64,000 nt of DNA from Flavobacterium saccharophilum (GCF_900142735.1 NZ_FRBY01000001.1:1054001-1118000), one strand, 5' to 3'; positions 49,388-59,533 are shown, counted from the stretch's first letter. The notes: a model not told the origin generated them from the letters alone. Program-made: numbers and translations.

Positions 49388-50797
49388 ATGAATTCAATAT
49401 TAAAAAACGATTTAAATAATCTGTCGACTATTCTTGACAGAACAAAACAACAAGGAATAGATTTTCTGAATAATCTTGAAAATGTTCCAACTTCCACTAA
49501 AAATTCAATTGATCCAACTAGGGAACTAAACGAATTAGGTTTGGGTTCATTGGCTGCGTTAGAAGAATTTAATGAAAGATTGGCTCCTTTATTGGTTAGT
49601 TCACCAGGTCCAAGATATTGGGGATTTGTGACTGGGGGATCAACGCCGGCTTCAATTGTAGGCGATTGGCTGGCTACAGTTTATGATCAAAATACACAGG
49701 CAATAAAAGCACAAGGGGGAGTTTCTGCTTTAATAGAATTTGAAACGATTCATTTATTGCTGCAACTACTACAATTACCAGATACTTTTTTAGGCGGATT
49801 TGTAACCGGAGCAACTATGTCGAACTTCACTTGCCTGGGAGTAGCCAGACAATGGTTTGGAAAGCAATTTGGAAAAGATTTTGCTAAAAATGGAATTTCA
49901 GAGTCAATCAATATTCTGACAGCAACACCACATTCATCATCGATAAAATCTTTGGCAATGTTAGGAATTGGAAGTAATAATTATACCACACTAAAAACAA
50001 TTGAAGGTAATCGCGAAGCTATCGATATTGCCGATTTAGAAAAAAATATTCAAAATTTAAACGGAAAACCATTCATTTTAATTTCAAGTGCCGGAACTGT
50101 AAATACAGCTGATTTTGATGATTTTGAAGCTATTTCAAGGCTAAAAGAAAAGTATAATTTCTGGTGGCATATTGACGCTGCTTTTGGAGGATTTGCTGCC
50201 GTTTCAGAAAAATTCAAACATTTTGTTGAAGGCTGGGAAGGCGCGGATAGTATTACAATTGATTGTCATAAATGGTTAAACGTACCTTATGAAAGTGCTT
50301 TTTATTTGATTAAAAAAGAGCATACTAGTTTGCAAATAGAAACTTTCCAGAATTCGAATGCACCCTATTTAGGGAATCCGTTAGAGAATTTTAATTACCT
50401 GAATGTATTGCCTGAAAATTCAAGACGTTTAAGAGCTCTGCCGGTTTGGTTCTCGTTGTTAGCATATGGAAAGGAAGGATTTTGTGATATTGTTGAAAAC
50501 AGTGCCGCAATGGCATTACATTTTGGAAATGAATTGATCGAAGACGGTAATTTTGAATTGCTGGCTCCAATTCGGTTAAATAATGTTTGCTTTACTTTGA
50601 AAGGAAATCACAATCAGGAAAAAGTAAGCGCGTTTTTGACGCTTCTAAATGATAAAGGAAAAGTATTCATGACGCCAACAGTTTACCAAAATCGAAAAGG
50701 AATACGAGCTTCATTTGTGAACTGGCGCACAACAGAAAAAGATATTAGAATCGTAATGGATGAAATGAAAGAAACTATTTTGGATCTGGAAATTTAA
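49388..50797 (+). CDS. PLP-dependent amino acid decarboxylase, group II
   Basis: 469 residues of the group II (DDC/GadB-like) fold. Motifs: PGPRYWGFVTGGSTPASI (about 75-92), TGATMSNFTCLGVARQ (138-153), SAGTVNTADFDDFEAISRL (near 235-253), WWHIDAAFGGFAAVSEKF (~257-274) and the PLP Lys in TIDCHKWLNVPYE (about 296). Family members decarboxylate glutamate, aspartate, aromatic amino acids or diaminobutyrate, and sequence does not settle which. Pairing with an SDF carrier of acidic amino acids hints at aspartate or glutamate as substrate. It ends in a terminator at 50818-50847. Confidence 0.87.
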   Translation: MNSILKNDLNNLSTILDRTKQQGIDFLNNLENVPTSTKNSIDPTRELNELGLGSLAALEEFNERLAPLLVSSPGPRYWGFVTGGSTPASIVGDWLATVYDQNTQAIKAQGGVSALIEFETIHLLLQLLQLPDTFLGGFVTGATMSNFTCLGVARQWFGKQFGKDFAKNGISESINILTATPHSSSIKSLAMLGIGSNNYTTLKTIEGNREAIDIADLEKNIQNLNGKPFILISSAGTVNTADFDDFEAISRLKEKYNFWWHIDAAFGGFAAVSEKFKHFVEGWEGADSITIDCHKWLNVPYESAFYLIKKEHTSLQIETFQNSNAPYLGNPLENFNYLNVLPENSRRLRALPVWFSLLAYGKEGFCDIVENSAAMALHFGNELIEDGNFELLAPIRLNNVCFTLKGNHNQEKVSAFLTLLNDKGKVFMTPTVYQNRKGIRASFVNWRTTEKDIRIVMDEMKETILDLEI

Positions 50798-50817
50798 GAT
50801 AAAGCAAGAAATTTTTG

Positions 50818-50847
50818 AAAAGCCGTTTACATTGTAAGCGGCTTTTT
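50818..50847 (+). terminator. Terminator after decarboxylase
   Basis: AAAAGCCGTTTAC and GTAAGCGGCTTTT pair (one G-T) around ATT, followed by T-rich sequence. The remaining gap to 51025 shows no gene. Confidence 0.85.
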
Positions 50848-51025
50848 TTATTACAAAAAACTAGTTTTTATTAAAATTGAACATTGCTTTTTAACTTTTT
50901 AGATTCAAAATATTAAGCAAATCTTAAGGTAGATTTAATTATATCTTAAAAAATAAAAAGTTTTTTGCGAATATGTGTTTTTAAAAGTTAATAATTGTTT
51001 TTATTTAGAATAATTAAAAATAGTT

Positions 51026-51056
51026 TTGGAAAAGCTCTCTGCAGGGCTTATTTTTG
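51026..51056 (+). promoter_or_regulatory. Promoter of the TonB receptor operon
   Basis: TTG at 51026-51028, a 20-base spacer and an exact -7 box TATTTTTG at 51049-51056, 33 bases before the ATG at 51089. Confidence 0.72.
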
Positions 51057-51088
51057 TGCAAAATTTTATTTCAATTAATATTAAAATA

Positions 51089-53455
51089 ATGCATATAAAA
51101 AAAATATTACTCCTGATATTGGTTCTTTTAGCTTCGATTCAGGGTTTTTCACAAAAAAGCAAAGTAAAATTAAATGGAGTTGTTTTAACACAAAATGGCC
51201 AGCCTGCAGAAAGTGTGTCTGTGGCATTAAAGGGGACGGGTTATTCAGCATTGACAAATGAAAAGGGAGAATATGAACTAAATGCTGAGCCAGGTGATTA
51301 CGTGTTGTCGGTTACCTACATTGGGTATAAACCAAAACAAATCAAAATTAATCTACAATCTAATCATACTGCTGCAACAATAAGTATTGATGAAGATATG
51401 GCTGCTCTGGAAGAGGTACAGGTAACTGGAAAATCTAAAGTTGAGCGTGTTCGTGAGCAAGCTTTTAATGTTACGGCTGTTGATTTAAAAATAATTCATA
51501 ACACTTCGCAAGATTTAAATCAGGTCTTAAACAGAACAACAGGAGTTCGTGTTCGAGAGACTGGAGGAATGGGGTCTGATTTCAATTTTTCATTGAATGG
51601 ATTTTCAGGAAATCAGGTGAAGTTTTTTATGGATGGTATTCCAATTGATAGTTATGGATCCTCTTTTACCTTAAATAATATTCCAGTCAATTTGGCTGAG
51701 CGTATCGAAGTTTACAAAGGAGTTGTTCCGGTAGAATTAGGTAGTGATGCTCTTGGTGGTGCTATAAATATAATAACGAACCAATCGGTAAAACGTTATG
51801 TTGATGCTTCCTATAGTTTTGGATCTTTTAATACACATAAGTTAGCTGTTAATACTCGTTTTAGTGGAAAAAATGGCTTTGTCGCTAATATAAATGCTTT
51901 TGGTAATTATTCAGACAACAGCTATAAAGTAGATGTTAGCGTCGCTGATAAAAATGGAAATTTTGGTCCCGTACAGCCCTATAAACATTTTCATGATGGT
52001 TATAAATCGGGAGCAATTATTGCAGAAGCTGGGGTAAAAGGAAAGAAATACGCTGATTATCTTGTTTTAGGAATGATGTTTTCTGCAAACGAAAAAGAGA
52101 TACAAAACGGGAGTACAATGCAAAGAGTTGTAGGAGATGCTTTTAAAGACAGTCAGGCTTTTGTCTCTTCTATTAAATATAAAAAAGAAAGTCTTTTTAC
52201 TAAAAATTTGTCTGTCAATTTAGTTGCTTCTTATAATATTGTTAATAGCCGTTCTGTAGATACTTCTTCATACAGATATAAATGGGATGGTAGCCGCACA
52301 TATAGTGTTTTAAATAGTAGTGGAGAAATTAACCGTGAAAAAACTATTTATGTGTATGATGATAATTCATTTCAGGCGAATACTAATTTTAAATACGATT
52401 TGAACGAGGATCAGTACTTGGCTTTTAATTATTCAGTTAATAATCTAAAACGTACAGAAGAAGAACAATACAGGGTAGAGGAGGTTAAACCAGGATCGCC
52501 TACTTTGAATAAGAATATTTTAGGACTTTCATATAACCTTGCAGCATTTGATCGAAAATTATCTTTCATCGCATTTGGTAAAAAATACTTTTTAAAAAGT
52601 AAAATGATTGATGTCGTGGATGACTATGCAGAAGAAAAACAATATAATGTCTTGAATGATTCATTTGATGATTGGGGTTATGGAACAGCGTTGGCTTATT
52701 TTTTAACTGGAGAAATACAATTAAAGGCATCTTACGAACATGCTTTTCGTTTGCCAACTTCTGAAGAAATGTTAGGAGACGGCTTAACTGTTTATCCGGC
52801 AATAGGATTGGATCCTGAAGAAAGCGATAATTTTAACGCAGGATTTAGTTATAAGAAATTTTATAATAAACATTCATTCGGTTTTCAGGGGAATTTTATT
52901 TACAGAAATGCGAAGAACTTTATACAGAATGTACCACAGGATGCCAAGTCTATTTATAAGAATTTGGCAGATGTAAGGGTCACAGGTTTTGATGGTTCAT
53001 TTCATTATGGATATATGAAATGGTTAACTTTTGAAATAAATGCAACTCAGCAAAAATCTATTGACCAAAGTAATTTTGATCCACCAGGGACTAATATTCC
53101 CAACGACTACAAAGGGTCACAAATTGCTAATGTTCCCATTTTTTACGGTAATGCCAATTTAGGATTCAATTTTAAAAATATTAGAACTTCTGATGATAAT
53201 CTAAGCCTTAATCTATTTGCCAATTATGTAGGAGAATATTATTTAAAATCAACCAAAAATGGTGATCCAAGTAGCAGAAGAACAATACCAGAACAATTTA
53301 CACAAAGTATAGCTGCCGCTTATGGTTTTGGAAAAGGGAAATATAATTTAGGTTTAGAATGTAACAATATTACAAACGCAAAGGTATATGACTACTTTAT
53401 GATTCAAAAACCAGGAAGGTCATTTACAATCAAATTCAGATATTTTATAAACTAA
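51089..53455 (+). CDS. TonB-dependent receptor, probable siderophore uptake
   Basis: 788 residues from ATG 51089; a longer TTG-started frame overlaps the promoter. Signal peptide KKILLLILVLLASIQGFSQ is at 4-22. A carboxypeptidase-regulatory-like domain (~27-105) with LNGVVLTQNGQPAESVSVAL leads into the plug (AFNVTAVDLKIIHNTSQDLN, RTTGVRVRETGGMGSDFNFS, MDGIPIDSYG, ERIEVYKGVVPVELGSDALG, INIITN). The 22-strand-type barrel ends at IKFRYFIN. The next two genes encode a DUF4374 lipoprotein and a PepSY membrane protein, a set typical of iron-siderophore uptake and reduction. The ligand is inferred, not shown. Confidence 0.9.
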   Translation: MHIKKILLLILVLLASIQGFSQKSKVKLNGVVLTQNGQPAESVSVALKGTGYSALTNEKGEYELNAEPGDYVLSVTYIGYKPKQIKINLQSNHTAATISIDEDMAALEEVQVTGKSKVERVREQAFNVTAVDLKIIHNTSQDLNQVLNRTTGVRVRETGGMGSDFNFSLNGFSGNQVKFFMDGIPIDSYGSSFTLNNIPVNLAERIEVYKGVVPVELGSDALGGAINIITNQSVKRYVDASYSFGSFNTHKLAVNTRFSGKNGFVANINAFGNYSDNSYKVDVSVADKNGNFGPVQPYKHFHDGYKSGAIIAEAGVKGKKYADYLVLGMMFSANEKEIQNGSTMQRVVGDAFKDSQAFVSSIKYKKESLFTKNLSVNLVASYNIVNSRSVDTSSYRYKWDGSRTYSVLNSSGEINREKTIYVYDDNSFQANTNFKYDLNEDQYLAFNYSVNNLKRTEEEQYRVEEVKPGSPTLNKNILGLSYNLAAFDRKLSFIAFGKKYFLKSKMIDVVDDYAEEKQYNVLNDSFDDWGYGTALAYFLTGEIQLKASYEHAFRLPTSEEMLGDGLTVYPAIGLDPEESDNFNAGFSYKKFYNKHSFGFQGNFIYRNAKNFIQNVPQDAKSIYKNLADVRVTGFDGSFHYGYMKWLTFEINATQQKSIDQSNFDPPGTNIPNDYKGSQIANVPIFYGNANLGFNFKNIRTSDDNLSLNLFANYVGEYYLKSTKNGDPSSRRTIPEQFTQSIAAAYGFGKGKYNLGLECNNITNAKVYDYFMIQKPGRSFTIKFRYFIN

Positions 53456-53479
53456 TTAATAATTTTTAAATTTAAAACA

Positions 53480-54709
53480 ATGATAACTAAAACTAAAACA
53501 CTTTTGGCTTTATTCATACTATCAGCAGTTACATTTTCATGTAGCAGTGATGATGATGCTGCACCGGTAGAAAACCCAGCAGATGTAAGTTATGTACTTG
53601 CATACCAAACAACCGATTTTGATACTTATATTTGGCAGTTTGAATCAACAGACGAACTTTTGTCTGGAACTATAAATATGATTGGAAAAGGTATTGAACA
53701 ACCTGCAAGTGCTGGTGTACCAGTTGCTAATACATTTTTTGCTCTTAGCGGAGAAGAAGAAGGTTCTGTAGGTTACTATCTTAATTCTGATGGTATTTTA
53801 GTAAAAAGCAAGAATGTTTTTACAGGAGATACTTATGCATATGGTACTACCGATGATAATAAATTAGTCTTGATTAATTCTCCTTGGGATGCTAGTTCGA
53901 CACAAAATGAGTTAATTATATACGATCCTGCAACATCAAGTATCACAAATCGTAAATTTGATGATTTTGTTTTGCCTAATGGTCATTTTTTATGGCCTAC
54001 AAGTGTTAATGTATCAGGTAACAAATTATTTGTATCTACATTTGAGCGTGATGCTGCCTGGAAACTTTATCAGGAAAATGCAGTTGTAAAAGTTTACGAC
54101 TATCCTTCTTTAACGTATGTTAAAACTATTACAGACACTCGTACAACAGCTATTGGACAGTATTATACTAATACAGGAATGGTTCAAACAGAATCAGGAG
54201 ACATTTATACATTCTCTTCTAATTCACGTACAGCAGGTTATACAGCAACAGCTTCTCACTCGGGAATTCTTAGAATTAAAAAAGGAGAATCAGAATTTGA
54301 TACTACTTACTTCTTAGATATTGAAGCAAGCGCTCTTAAAGGAAAAGTTTTGTCAGCTTATCCAGTTGGTGGAGAAAAAGTGTTAATTAACTATATGCCA
54401 GCAGATATTGATGCAGCACAAGGAAACTGGAGTTTCTTAAACTATGGAACATTTAAATTTAAATCTGCAATTGTAGATCTTAGTTCAAAAGCAATTACAC
54501 CAGTTACGGGACTACCTGACCATGCGGGAGATAACTATTTTGGTTTTGGAAGTGCTTTTACTGAAAACGGAAAAACTTACAAAAGTTTTGTAACGAACGA
54601 TGAAGGACGCGTTTACCAAATTGACGTTAATACAGGTGTGGCAGTAAAAGGAGCTCTAATTACAGGAGGGGTAAATTTACCTGCAATCACAAAGTTAAAG
54701 AAGAAATAA
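53480..54709 (+). CDS. DUF4374 family lipoprotein
   Basis: 409 residues. The signal peptide ends at Cys21 (LFILSAVTFSC), and the mature protein starts CSSDDDAAPVENP. The acid run after the lipid Cys resembles the lipoprotein export signal of Bacteroidota, so a cell-surface location is possible. The rest is beta-rich, with repeated strand pairs consistent with a beta-propeller, the fold expected for DUF4374. Genes of this family accompany TonB receptors and PepSY proteins in siderophore clusters. It starts 25 bases after the receptor gene, in the same operon. Confidence 0.83.
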   Translation: MITKTKTLLALFILSAVTFSCSSDDDAAPVENPADVSYVLAYQTTDFDTYIWQFESTDELLSGTINMIGKGIEQPASAGVPVANTFFALSGEEEGSVGYYLNSDGILVKSKNVFTGDTYAYGTTDDNKLVLINSPWDASSTQNELIIYDPATSSITNRKFDDFVLPNGHFLWPTSVNVSGNKLFVSTFERDAAWKLYQENAVVKVYDYPSLTYVKTITDTRTTAIGQYYTNTGMVQTESGDIYTFSSNSRTAGYTATASHSGILRIKKGESEFDTTYFLDIEASALKGKVLSAYPVGGEKVLINYMPADIDAAQGNWSFLNYGTFKFKSAIVDLSSKAITPVTGLPDHAGDNYFGFGSAFTENGKTYKSFVTNDEGRVYQIDVNTGVAVKGALITGGVNLPAITKLKKK

Positions 54710-54744
54710 GAGGATTACTTTCTAAGTTTTTCTTTCAAAAAATT

Positions 54745-54788
54745 ACCATATAATCAGCGTTGTTAAGCCGTTGATTATATGGTTTTTT
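54745..54788 (+). terminator. Terminator-like hairpin between DUF4374 and PepSY genes
   Basis: ACCATATAATCA pairs with TGATTATATGGT (12 bp) around a 15-base loop, followed by T6. It may reduce transcription of the PepSY gene relative to the receptor. Confidence 0.75.
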
Positions 54789-54831
54789 AATAACCGCTGG
54801 ATTTGCCGGCCAGCCATAAATTCAAAATAAT

Positions 54832-55983
54832 ATGACTAAAAAACAAAATCCTAAACTACCCAATAAAGTTAAATCCCGTTTTAGTAAAATAAACGCCTGG
54901 CTGCATTTATGGCTTGGATTGGCTTCTGGAATCGTTGTTCTTATAATGGGGATTACAGGTTGTATCTTGGTTTTTGAGCAGGAAATAAAACAACTGACTT
55001 CACCCTGGTTAAATGTAGAAGCGCAAAGTGCCGATAAGATTTTACCACCTTCTAAGATCTATGCTTCGGTCAAAAAAGCTTTACCAAAAAAAGATATTCA
55101 CGGCTTATGGTATAACGGTTTAGATAAAACTATAAAGGTCGACATTGAATCAGATTCTTTGATTTATGTAAATCCTTATAATGGAAAAATAACCGGAATG
55201 GTAGATCATGAAGATTTTTTTCATGAAATGGATGAAGGGCATCGGTATTTATGGCTTGGGGAAGAACTTGGAACAACAATAACATCCTGGGCTACTTTAA
55301 TTTTCTTTTTTTTATTAATCAGCGGACTTATACTTTGGTTTCCAAAAAAATGGAATAAAACGGCTGTAAATAATAGTTTTAAAATTAAGTGGAGCGCCAG
55401 GTTTAAAAGATTGAACTATGATTTGCATAATGTATTAGGATTTTATTCTCTCATTTTAGCTTTTTTAATTGCGCTAACCGGATTGATAATGAGTTTTCAT
55501 TGGGTACGAGAAAGTACGTACTGGATAACCGGAGGTTTTACTAATGAAGAAGTAAAAAAGGAAGTTGTAGCAGAAGTTAAAACTGATAGTCTTTCTAAAT
55601 CTAAATACAACATGTTGACTGCGTCAGATATTATATTTAATAAAGTTCGGAAAGAAATAGCACAGGAAAATAAAGAAGCAGTTATTATTAATTTTCCAGA
55701 TGAACCCAATGATGATTTTTACGCTTGTACGGATATGAAAAATGGGAATTGGAGAGATTTGTATTTTAATTCAAAAACATTAGAACTGCTTCCTAATTCA
55801 AGGAAGTATATCGGAAATGAAAAATTTCACGATTGGTTAAGTCGTTCCAATTACAGTCTTCACGTTGGAGCTATTGGCGGATTACCAACTAAGATTATTT
55901 ATTTTACAGCCAGTTTAATTTGCGCCAGTCTGCCTCTTACAGGTTTTTATATTTGGTTAGGGAGAAAGAAAAAGAAAAAATAA
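54832..55983 (+). CDS. PepSY-associated membrane protein, putative siderophore-iron reductase
   Basis: 383 residues with four membrane segments: ~23-45 (LHLWLGLASGIVVLIMGITG), ~155-172 (TLIFFFLLISGLILWF), ~198-220 (VLGFYSLILAFLIALTGLI) and ~350-372 (IIYFTASLICASLPLTGFYI). Paired His occur near the helix ends (NAWLHLWLG, YDLHNVLG, SLHVGAIGG), as expected for haem-binding PepSY_TM proteins such as FoxB/FpvG-type periplasmic ferrisiderophore reductases. In line with its neighbours it may reduce siderophore-bound iron. It ends with a lysine-rich cytoplasmic tail. Confidence 0.87.
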   Translation: MTKKQNPKLPNKVKSRFSKINAWLHLWLGLASGIVVLIMGITGCILVFEQEIKQLTSPWLNVEAQSADKILPPSKIYASVKKALPKKDIHGLWYNGLDKTIKVDIESDSLIYVNPYNGKITGMVDHEDFFHEMDEGHRYLWLGEELGTTITSWATLIFFFLLISGLILWFPKKWNKTAVNNSFKIKWSARFKRLNYDLHNVLGFYSLILAFLIALTGLIMSFHWVRESTYWITGGFTNEEVKKEVVAEVKTDSLSKSKYNMLTASDIIFNKVRKEIAQENKEAVIINFPDEPNDDFYACTDMKNGNWRDLYFNSKTLELLPNSRKYIGNEKFHDWLSRSNYSLHVGAIGGLPTKIIYFTASLICASLPLTGFYIWLGRKKKKK

Positions 55984-56031
55984 GCACTCAGTTAGTAAAA
56001 CAATTTTTTAAAGTCAGATTCTATTAATAAG

Positions 56032-56060
56032 AAAGAGCCTGTTGAACAGACAGGCTCTTT
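56032..56060. terminator. Bidirectional terminator between convergent genes
   Basis: AAAGAGCCTGT pairs with ACAGGCTCTTT around a 7-base loop. It lies between the PepSY gene and the minus-strand outer-membrane protein gene. Confidence 0.85.
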
Positions 56061-56110
56061 ACTAACATCAAAAAAAACAAAAAAACAAGAATCAAAATAG
56101 TGAACAAGGC

Positions 56111-58234
56111 TTATATTCGATAAGTAAATGCGATAGTTGCAATTCGGTTGTCAAGATCGTATCGTTTGTTGATACTTGTTTGTCCTGTAACTGAATTGAT
56201 ATTGAAATTATTGGTATTGAAAACATCGGTGACATTCAATTTTATATTGCCTTTGCTGGCTAAAATTTGTTTCGAAATTCCAATGCTTAAATCAAAGAAA
56301 GCATCACGCTCATAAATCCCCAGATTAGATTTAGATTGGTATTGTCCGTTAACTTCGGCTTTCCAGCTATCTGTAATTGTAAAAGAGTTTTGAAGGCTTA
56401 AATTCAAAGTTACAATAGGATCTATTGTAGCAGAATTTAGGACATTCCCCATAAACTTATTTTCAAAAACATTGAAAAGAGTATTTAGGGACCACCATTT
56501 ATTAAATTCGGCTGTATTGGTAATATTTAAACCATAATTATACGATTTGTCAACATTAATTTGCGAAGTTACAGTCGTATTATTCTCCGGATTATAGACG
56601 TAAATTTCTGTGAAAACATCTTTAGTCTGACTAAGATATAATGAAGCCATAAAGTTGCTTTTCCACGCATATCCAACTTCTGCCGTATGTGTTATTTCAG
56701 GTATTAAATTTGGATTTCCCTGAGAATAATTAAACGAATCATCATAAAATCGAAATGGATTCAAATCAAACTGACTTGGCCTGTTGATTCTTTTACTATA
56801 AGAAACATGCATAGCATGATCTGTAGTAAGTTCATATTTCATAGAAACACTAGGGAACCATTTTAAATAATCACTCTTATGTTCTTCATTTAAAGTTTTT
56901 TGCGCAATATTTATAGCAGTATATTCTGTTCTTATACCACCCTGAATAGAAAGCTTTTCGAGTTGGTATTTATAATTGGCATACCCGGCATAAATTTGCT
57001 CTTTATATTCAAAATGATTCGTTGAATTTGGATCTATAATCCAATCATTGTTATTGTAATATTCGTATACAGAAGGATTGTCGTTGTTTTTGAGACTTGT
57101 TTTAAAACCCCATTCAAGCGATTGTTTTTCCTTTAATGGATTTACAAAATCAACTTTTCCGGTAAAAACTTTTAATTGAGAAGGAATAAAACCTCTGCGG
57201 TCATTAATTGCTTCGGCGTTTGAAGGATCTGTATTTTGGGCACTCTGAAATTGATTCGATCTAAATTTTGAAGTTTCATATTCAAAGTCAAAAGACATGT
57301 TTTTTCCTTCGGTATTAAATTTGTGAACTCCGGAAAAACTATAAGTGTAATCATTCCATTGTTCTTTGCTGTCATTATAAGTTGAAGCATCAAAAAGCAA
57401 TTGATCTAAACCGTTGACTAATGTATTTCGACCGTCAGCAATGTTTTCATAACGCCCAATCTTTGCGTCGATATAAACTTCTAAATTTGTTTTAGGAGAA
57501 ACTTCATAAGTGGTTCCAATTTTAAAATTATTTGAAGTTAACGGTTCGTCTGTAATTGAATTTTGATGATTTTTTGTTGCAATCTCTTGTCGTGTGATAT
57601 CCGTATATTGAATTTGATTGAATTCTTTACGTTCTTCTTCTCCTCTAAAAGTGTAGCTGTAGTTGCCAAAAATACCAAATTTATCTTTGTTGTAACTCAA
57701 ATTTAATCCAGAGTTGGTTCTGTTTTTTCGGCCTCTTCCATAATTGGTAAATGCAGTTCCTTTTAAACCATCTGAGTTCGGTTTCTTTAATATGATATTG
57801 ATAATTCCGGCTTTTCCTGTTGCGTCATATTTTGAAGAAGGATTTGTAATTACTTCTATTTGCTTGATATTAGATGAGGTTGTTGATTTCAAATAATTAG
57901 CTAATTCTTTCTGCGAAAGTTGTGTCAATTTACCGTTTATCATTACGCCGACACCTTGTTGCCCTCTTATAGAAAGTTCTCCGTCCTGAGAGACAACTAC
58001 ACCAGGGGCCCGACTTAATACATCAAGTGCAGTTCCGCCTTCAGAAACAATACTGTTTTCTACGTTAAAAACCATTTTGTCTGACTTTTGTGTATAAAGT
58101 ACTTTCTTTTTAGTGATAACAATTTCGTCTAAAACAGTAATGGATGTTTCTACAACACTGTCGGTTTCTTTTTCTGTCTGTGAATAGCCATAAACCGAAA
58201 AGGCCATCATTATCGAGGTTATAATATTTTTCAT
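56111..58234 (-). CDS. Outer-membrane beta-barrel protein, TonB-receptor-like
   Basis: 707 residues. Signal peptide IITSIMMAFSVYGYSQ is at 4-19. Unlike the receptor at 51089 it lacks the carboxypeptidase-like domain and goes directly to the plug (SDKMVFNVENSIVSEGGTAL, SRAPGVVVSQDGELSIRGQQ, GVMINGKLTQLSQKELANYL, IEVITNPSSKYDATGKAGII). The barrel that follows is rich in Asn/Tyr and ends IATIAFTYRI. This is the outer membrane beta-barrel family (TonB-receptor related, often linked to peptide or metal uptake). No partner genes adjoin, so the substrate is unknown. Confidence 0.85.
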   Translation of the reverse strand: MKNIITSIMMAFSVYGYSQTEKETDSVVETSITVLDEIVITKKKVLYTQKSDKMVFNVENSIVSEGGTALDVLSRAPGVVVSQDGELSIRGQQGVGVMINGKLTQLSQKELANYLKSTTSSNIKQIEVITNPSSKYDATGKAGIINIILKKPNSDGLKGTAFTNYGRGRKNRTNSGLNLSYNKDKFGIFGNYSYTFRGEEERKEFNQIQYTDITRQEIATKNHQNSITDEPLTSNNFKIGTTYEVSPKTNLEVYIDAKIGRYENIADGRNTLVNGLDQLLFDASTYNDSKEQWNDYTYSFSGVHKFNTEGKNMSFDFEYETSKFRSNQFQSAQNTDPSNAEAINDRRGFIPSQLKVFTGKVDFVNPLKEKQSLEWGFKTSLKNNDNPSVYEYYNNNDWIIDPNSTNHFEYKEQIYAGYANYKYQLEKLSIQGGIRTEYTAINIAQKTLNEEHKSDYLKWFPSVSMKYELTTDHAMHVSYSKRINRPSQFDLNPFRFYDDSFNYSQGNPNLIPEITHTAEVGYAWKSNFMASLYLSQTKDVFTEIYVYNPENNTTVTSQINVDKSYNYGLNITNTAEFNKWWSLNTLFNVFENKFMGNVLNSATIDPIVTLNLSLQNSFTITDSWKAEVNGQYQSKSNLGIYERDAFFDLSIGISKQILASKGNIKLNVTDVFNTNNFNINSVTGQTSINKRYDLDNRIATIAFTYRI

Positions 58235-58555
58235 ATCTCCTGTTCTCCCTTTTCTTTTTATTGCAACACAATTTTTTCTACTTTATTCGAAAGTTTTTCT
58301 ATAGACTGAAAACAGTATTTATAAAGTGAAAAAAAGTATTTTTTACCAGGATAAAGTGCAGATAACATGATGTTGTATTTAAAGTTTGAAAGCTCAAATA
58401 TATAACTATTTATACTAAGTCTAAATAAAAATAGATTAAAAATTGTAATTAATTTTTAATCCGTTGAGAATTAGTTGCTAATGTTTTTGAAAATTTAGCA
58501 GTTATTCCTGAATGAAAAAGGAGAGAAGTGCTTGTTTAAATAAGTAATGAAATAG
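58235..58555. other. Intergenic region upstream of the barrel gene
   Basis: AT-rich with no gene. A minus-strand -7 box TATATTTG is at 58395-58402, giving a leader of ~160 bases for the barrel gene; no TTG is at the right distance. I see no other structure. Confidence 0.4.
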
Positions 58556-58590
58556 AAAAAGCTCGTTTAATATTTTAAACGAGCTTTTTT
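58556..58590. terminator. Terminator after gldA (bidirectional form)
   Basis: AAAAAGCTCGTTTAA and TTAAACGAGCTTTTTT pair over about 15 bp. It lies just past the end of gldA on the minus strand. Confidence 0.85.
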
Positions 58591-58620
58591 ATCTGTAAAC
58601 TAGAAACTGAGACAGAAAAC

Positions 58621-59517
58621 TTATTTTGTAATCTCTCTAAAAACAGCTTCTAAGTTTTTATTCTTCTGATTCAATTGTAATGTTTTTAAACCATTTTCAT
58701 TGGCAAAATCAAAAATAGCAGGGCGCATATCTTTATCAGCGACAAAGGTTAATTCCCAGGTCATATCGTGGGTATTTTTGTATGAAGTAATATTTTCTAG
58801 TTTTGCTAAAAGCTGTTCTTCAACCTGATAATCGAATTCAACTTCTATAACTTGTTCCTTGTCTTCTGAAACTAAATGGTCTAATTTTTTATCTGCAACG
58901 ATTTGTCCTTTATCAATGATAATGACACGATCACAAATGGCTTCTACTTCCTGCATGATGTGGGTTGACAGAAAAACCGTTTTATCTTTTCCAACATTTT
59001 TGATCACATTTCGAATTTCCATTAACTGATTCGGATCCAGACCTGTAGTTGGTTCGTCTAAAATCAAAACATCAGGATTGTGCAATAAGGCGTTGGCAAG
59101 TCCCACACGCTGGCGATATCCTTTAGACAATTGTCCTATTTTTTTATGACTTTCAGCTGACAGTCCTGTCAGTTGAATTACTTCTTCAATTCTTGACTTT
59201 GGCACTTTGTAAACATCGGCATTAAAAGCCAAATACTCACGAACATACAAATCCAAATACAATGGATTATGCTCCGGCAGGTACCCTATAGATTGCTGCA
59301 CTGCTTTTGCATTTGTCATGACATCGTGGCTATTTACAAGGGCTGAGCCGCTATCTGCCAATAAATAAGTAGTCAAAATTTTCATTAAAGTAGATTTTCC
59401 TGCTCCATTTGGACCAAGAAATCCAACGATTTCTCCCTTCTCAATTTTAAAGGAAATTTCGTTTAAAGCTTTTTGCTCTCCGTAACTTTTTGATATACTG
59501 TTTACTTCTATCGACAT
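58621..59517 (-). CDS. gldA: Gliding-motility ABC transporter ATPase GldA
   Basis: 298-residue ABC ATPase. Walker A is GPNGAGKST (36-44), the Q-loop GYLPEHNPLYLDLYVREYLA is near 79-98, the signature LSKGYRQRVGLA around 133-144, and Walker B LILDEPTTGLDPNQL near 157-171, with STHIMQEVE as H-loop. The sequence resembles GldA, which with GldF and GldG forms an ABC exporter-like complex required for gliding in Flavobacterium. No gldF or gldG adjoins here, which is usual. A -7 box TACTTTTG lies at 59534-59541. Generic ABC-2 type ATPase is the fallback name. Confidence 0.88.
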   Translation of the reverse strand: MSIEVNSISKSYGEQKALNEISFKIEKGEIVGFLGPNGAGKSTLMKILTTYLLADSGSALVNSHDVMTNAKAVQQSIGYLPEHNPLYLDLYVREYLAFNADVYKVPKSRIEEVIQLTGLSAESHKKIGQLSKGYRQRVGLANALLHNPDVLILDEPTTGLDPNQLMEIRNVIKNVGKDKTVFLSTHIMQEVEAICDRVIIIDKGQIVADKKLDHLVSEDKEQVIEVEFDYQVEEQLLAKLENITSYKNTHDMTWELTFVADKDMRPAIFDFANENGLKTLQLNQKNKNLEAVFREITK

Positions 59518-59533
59518 GACTTTTTATTTGCTA

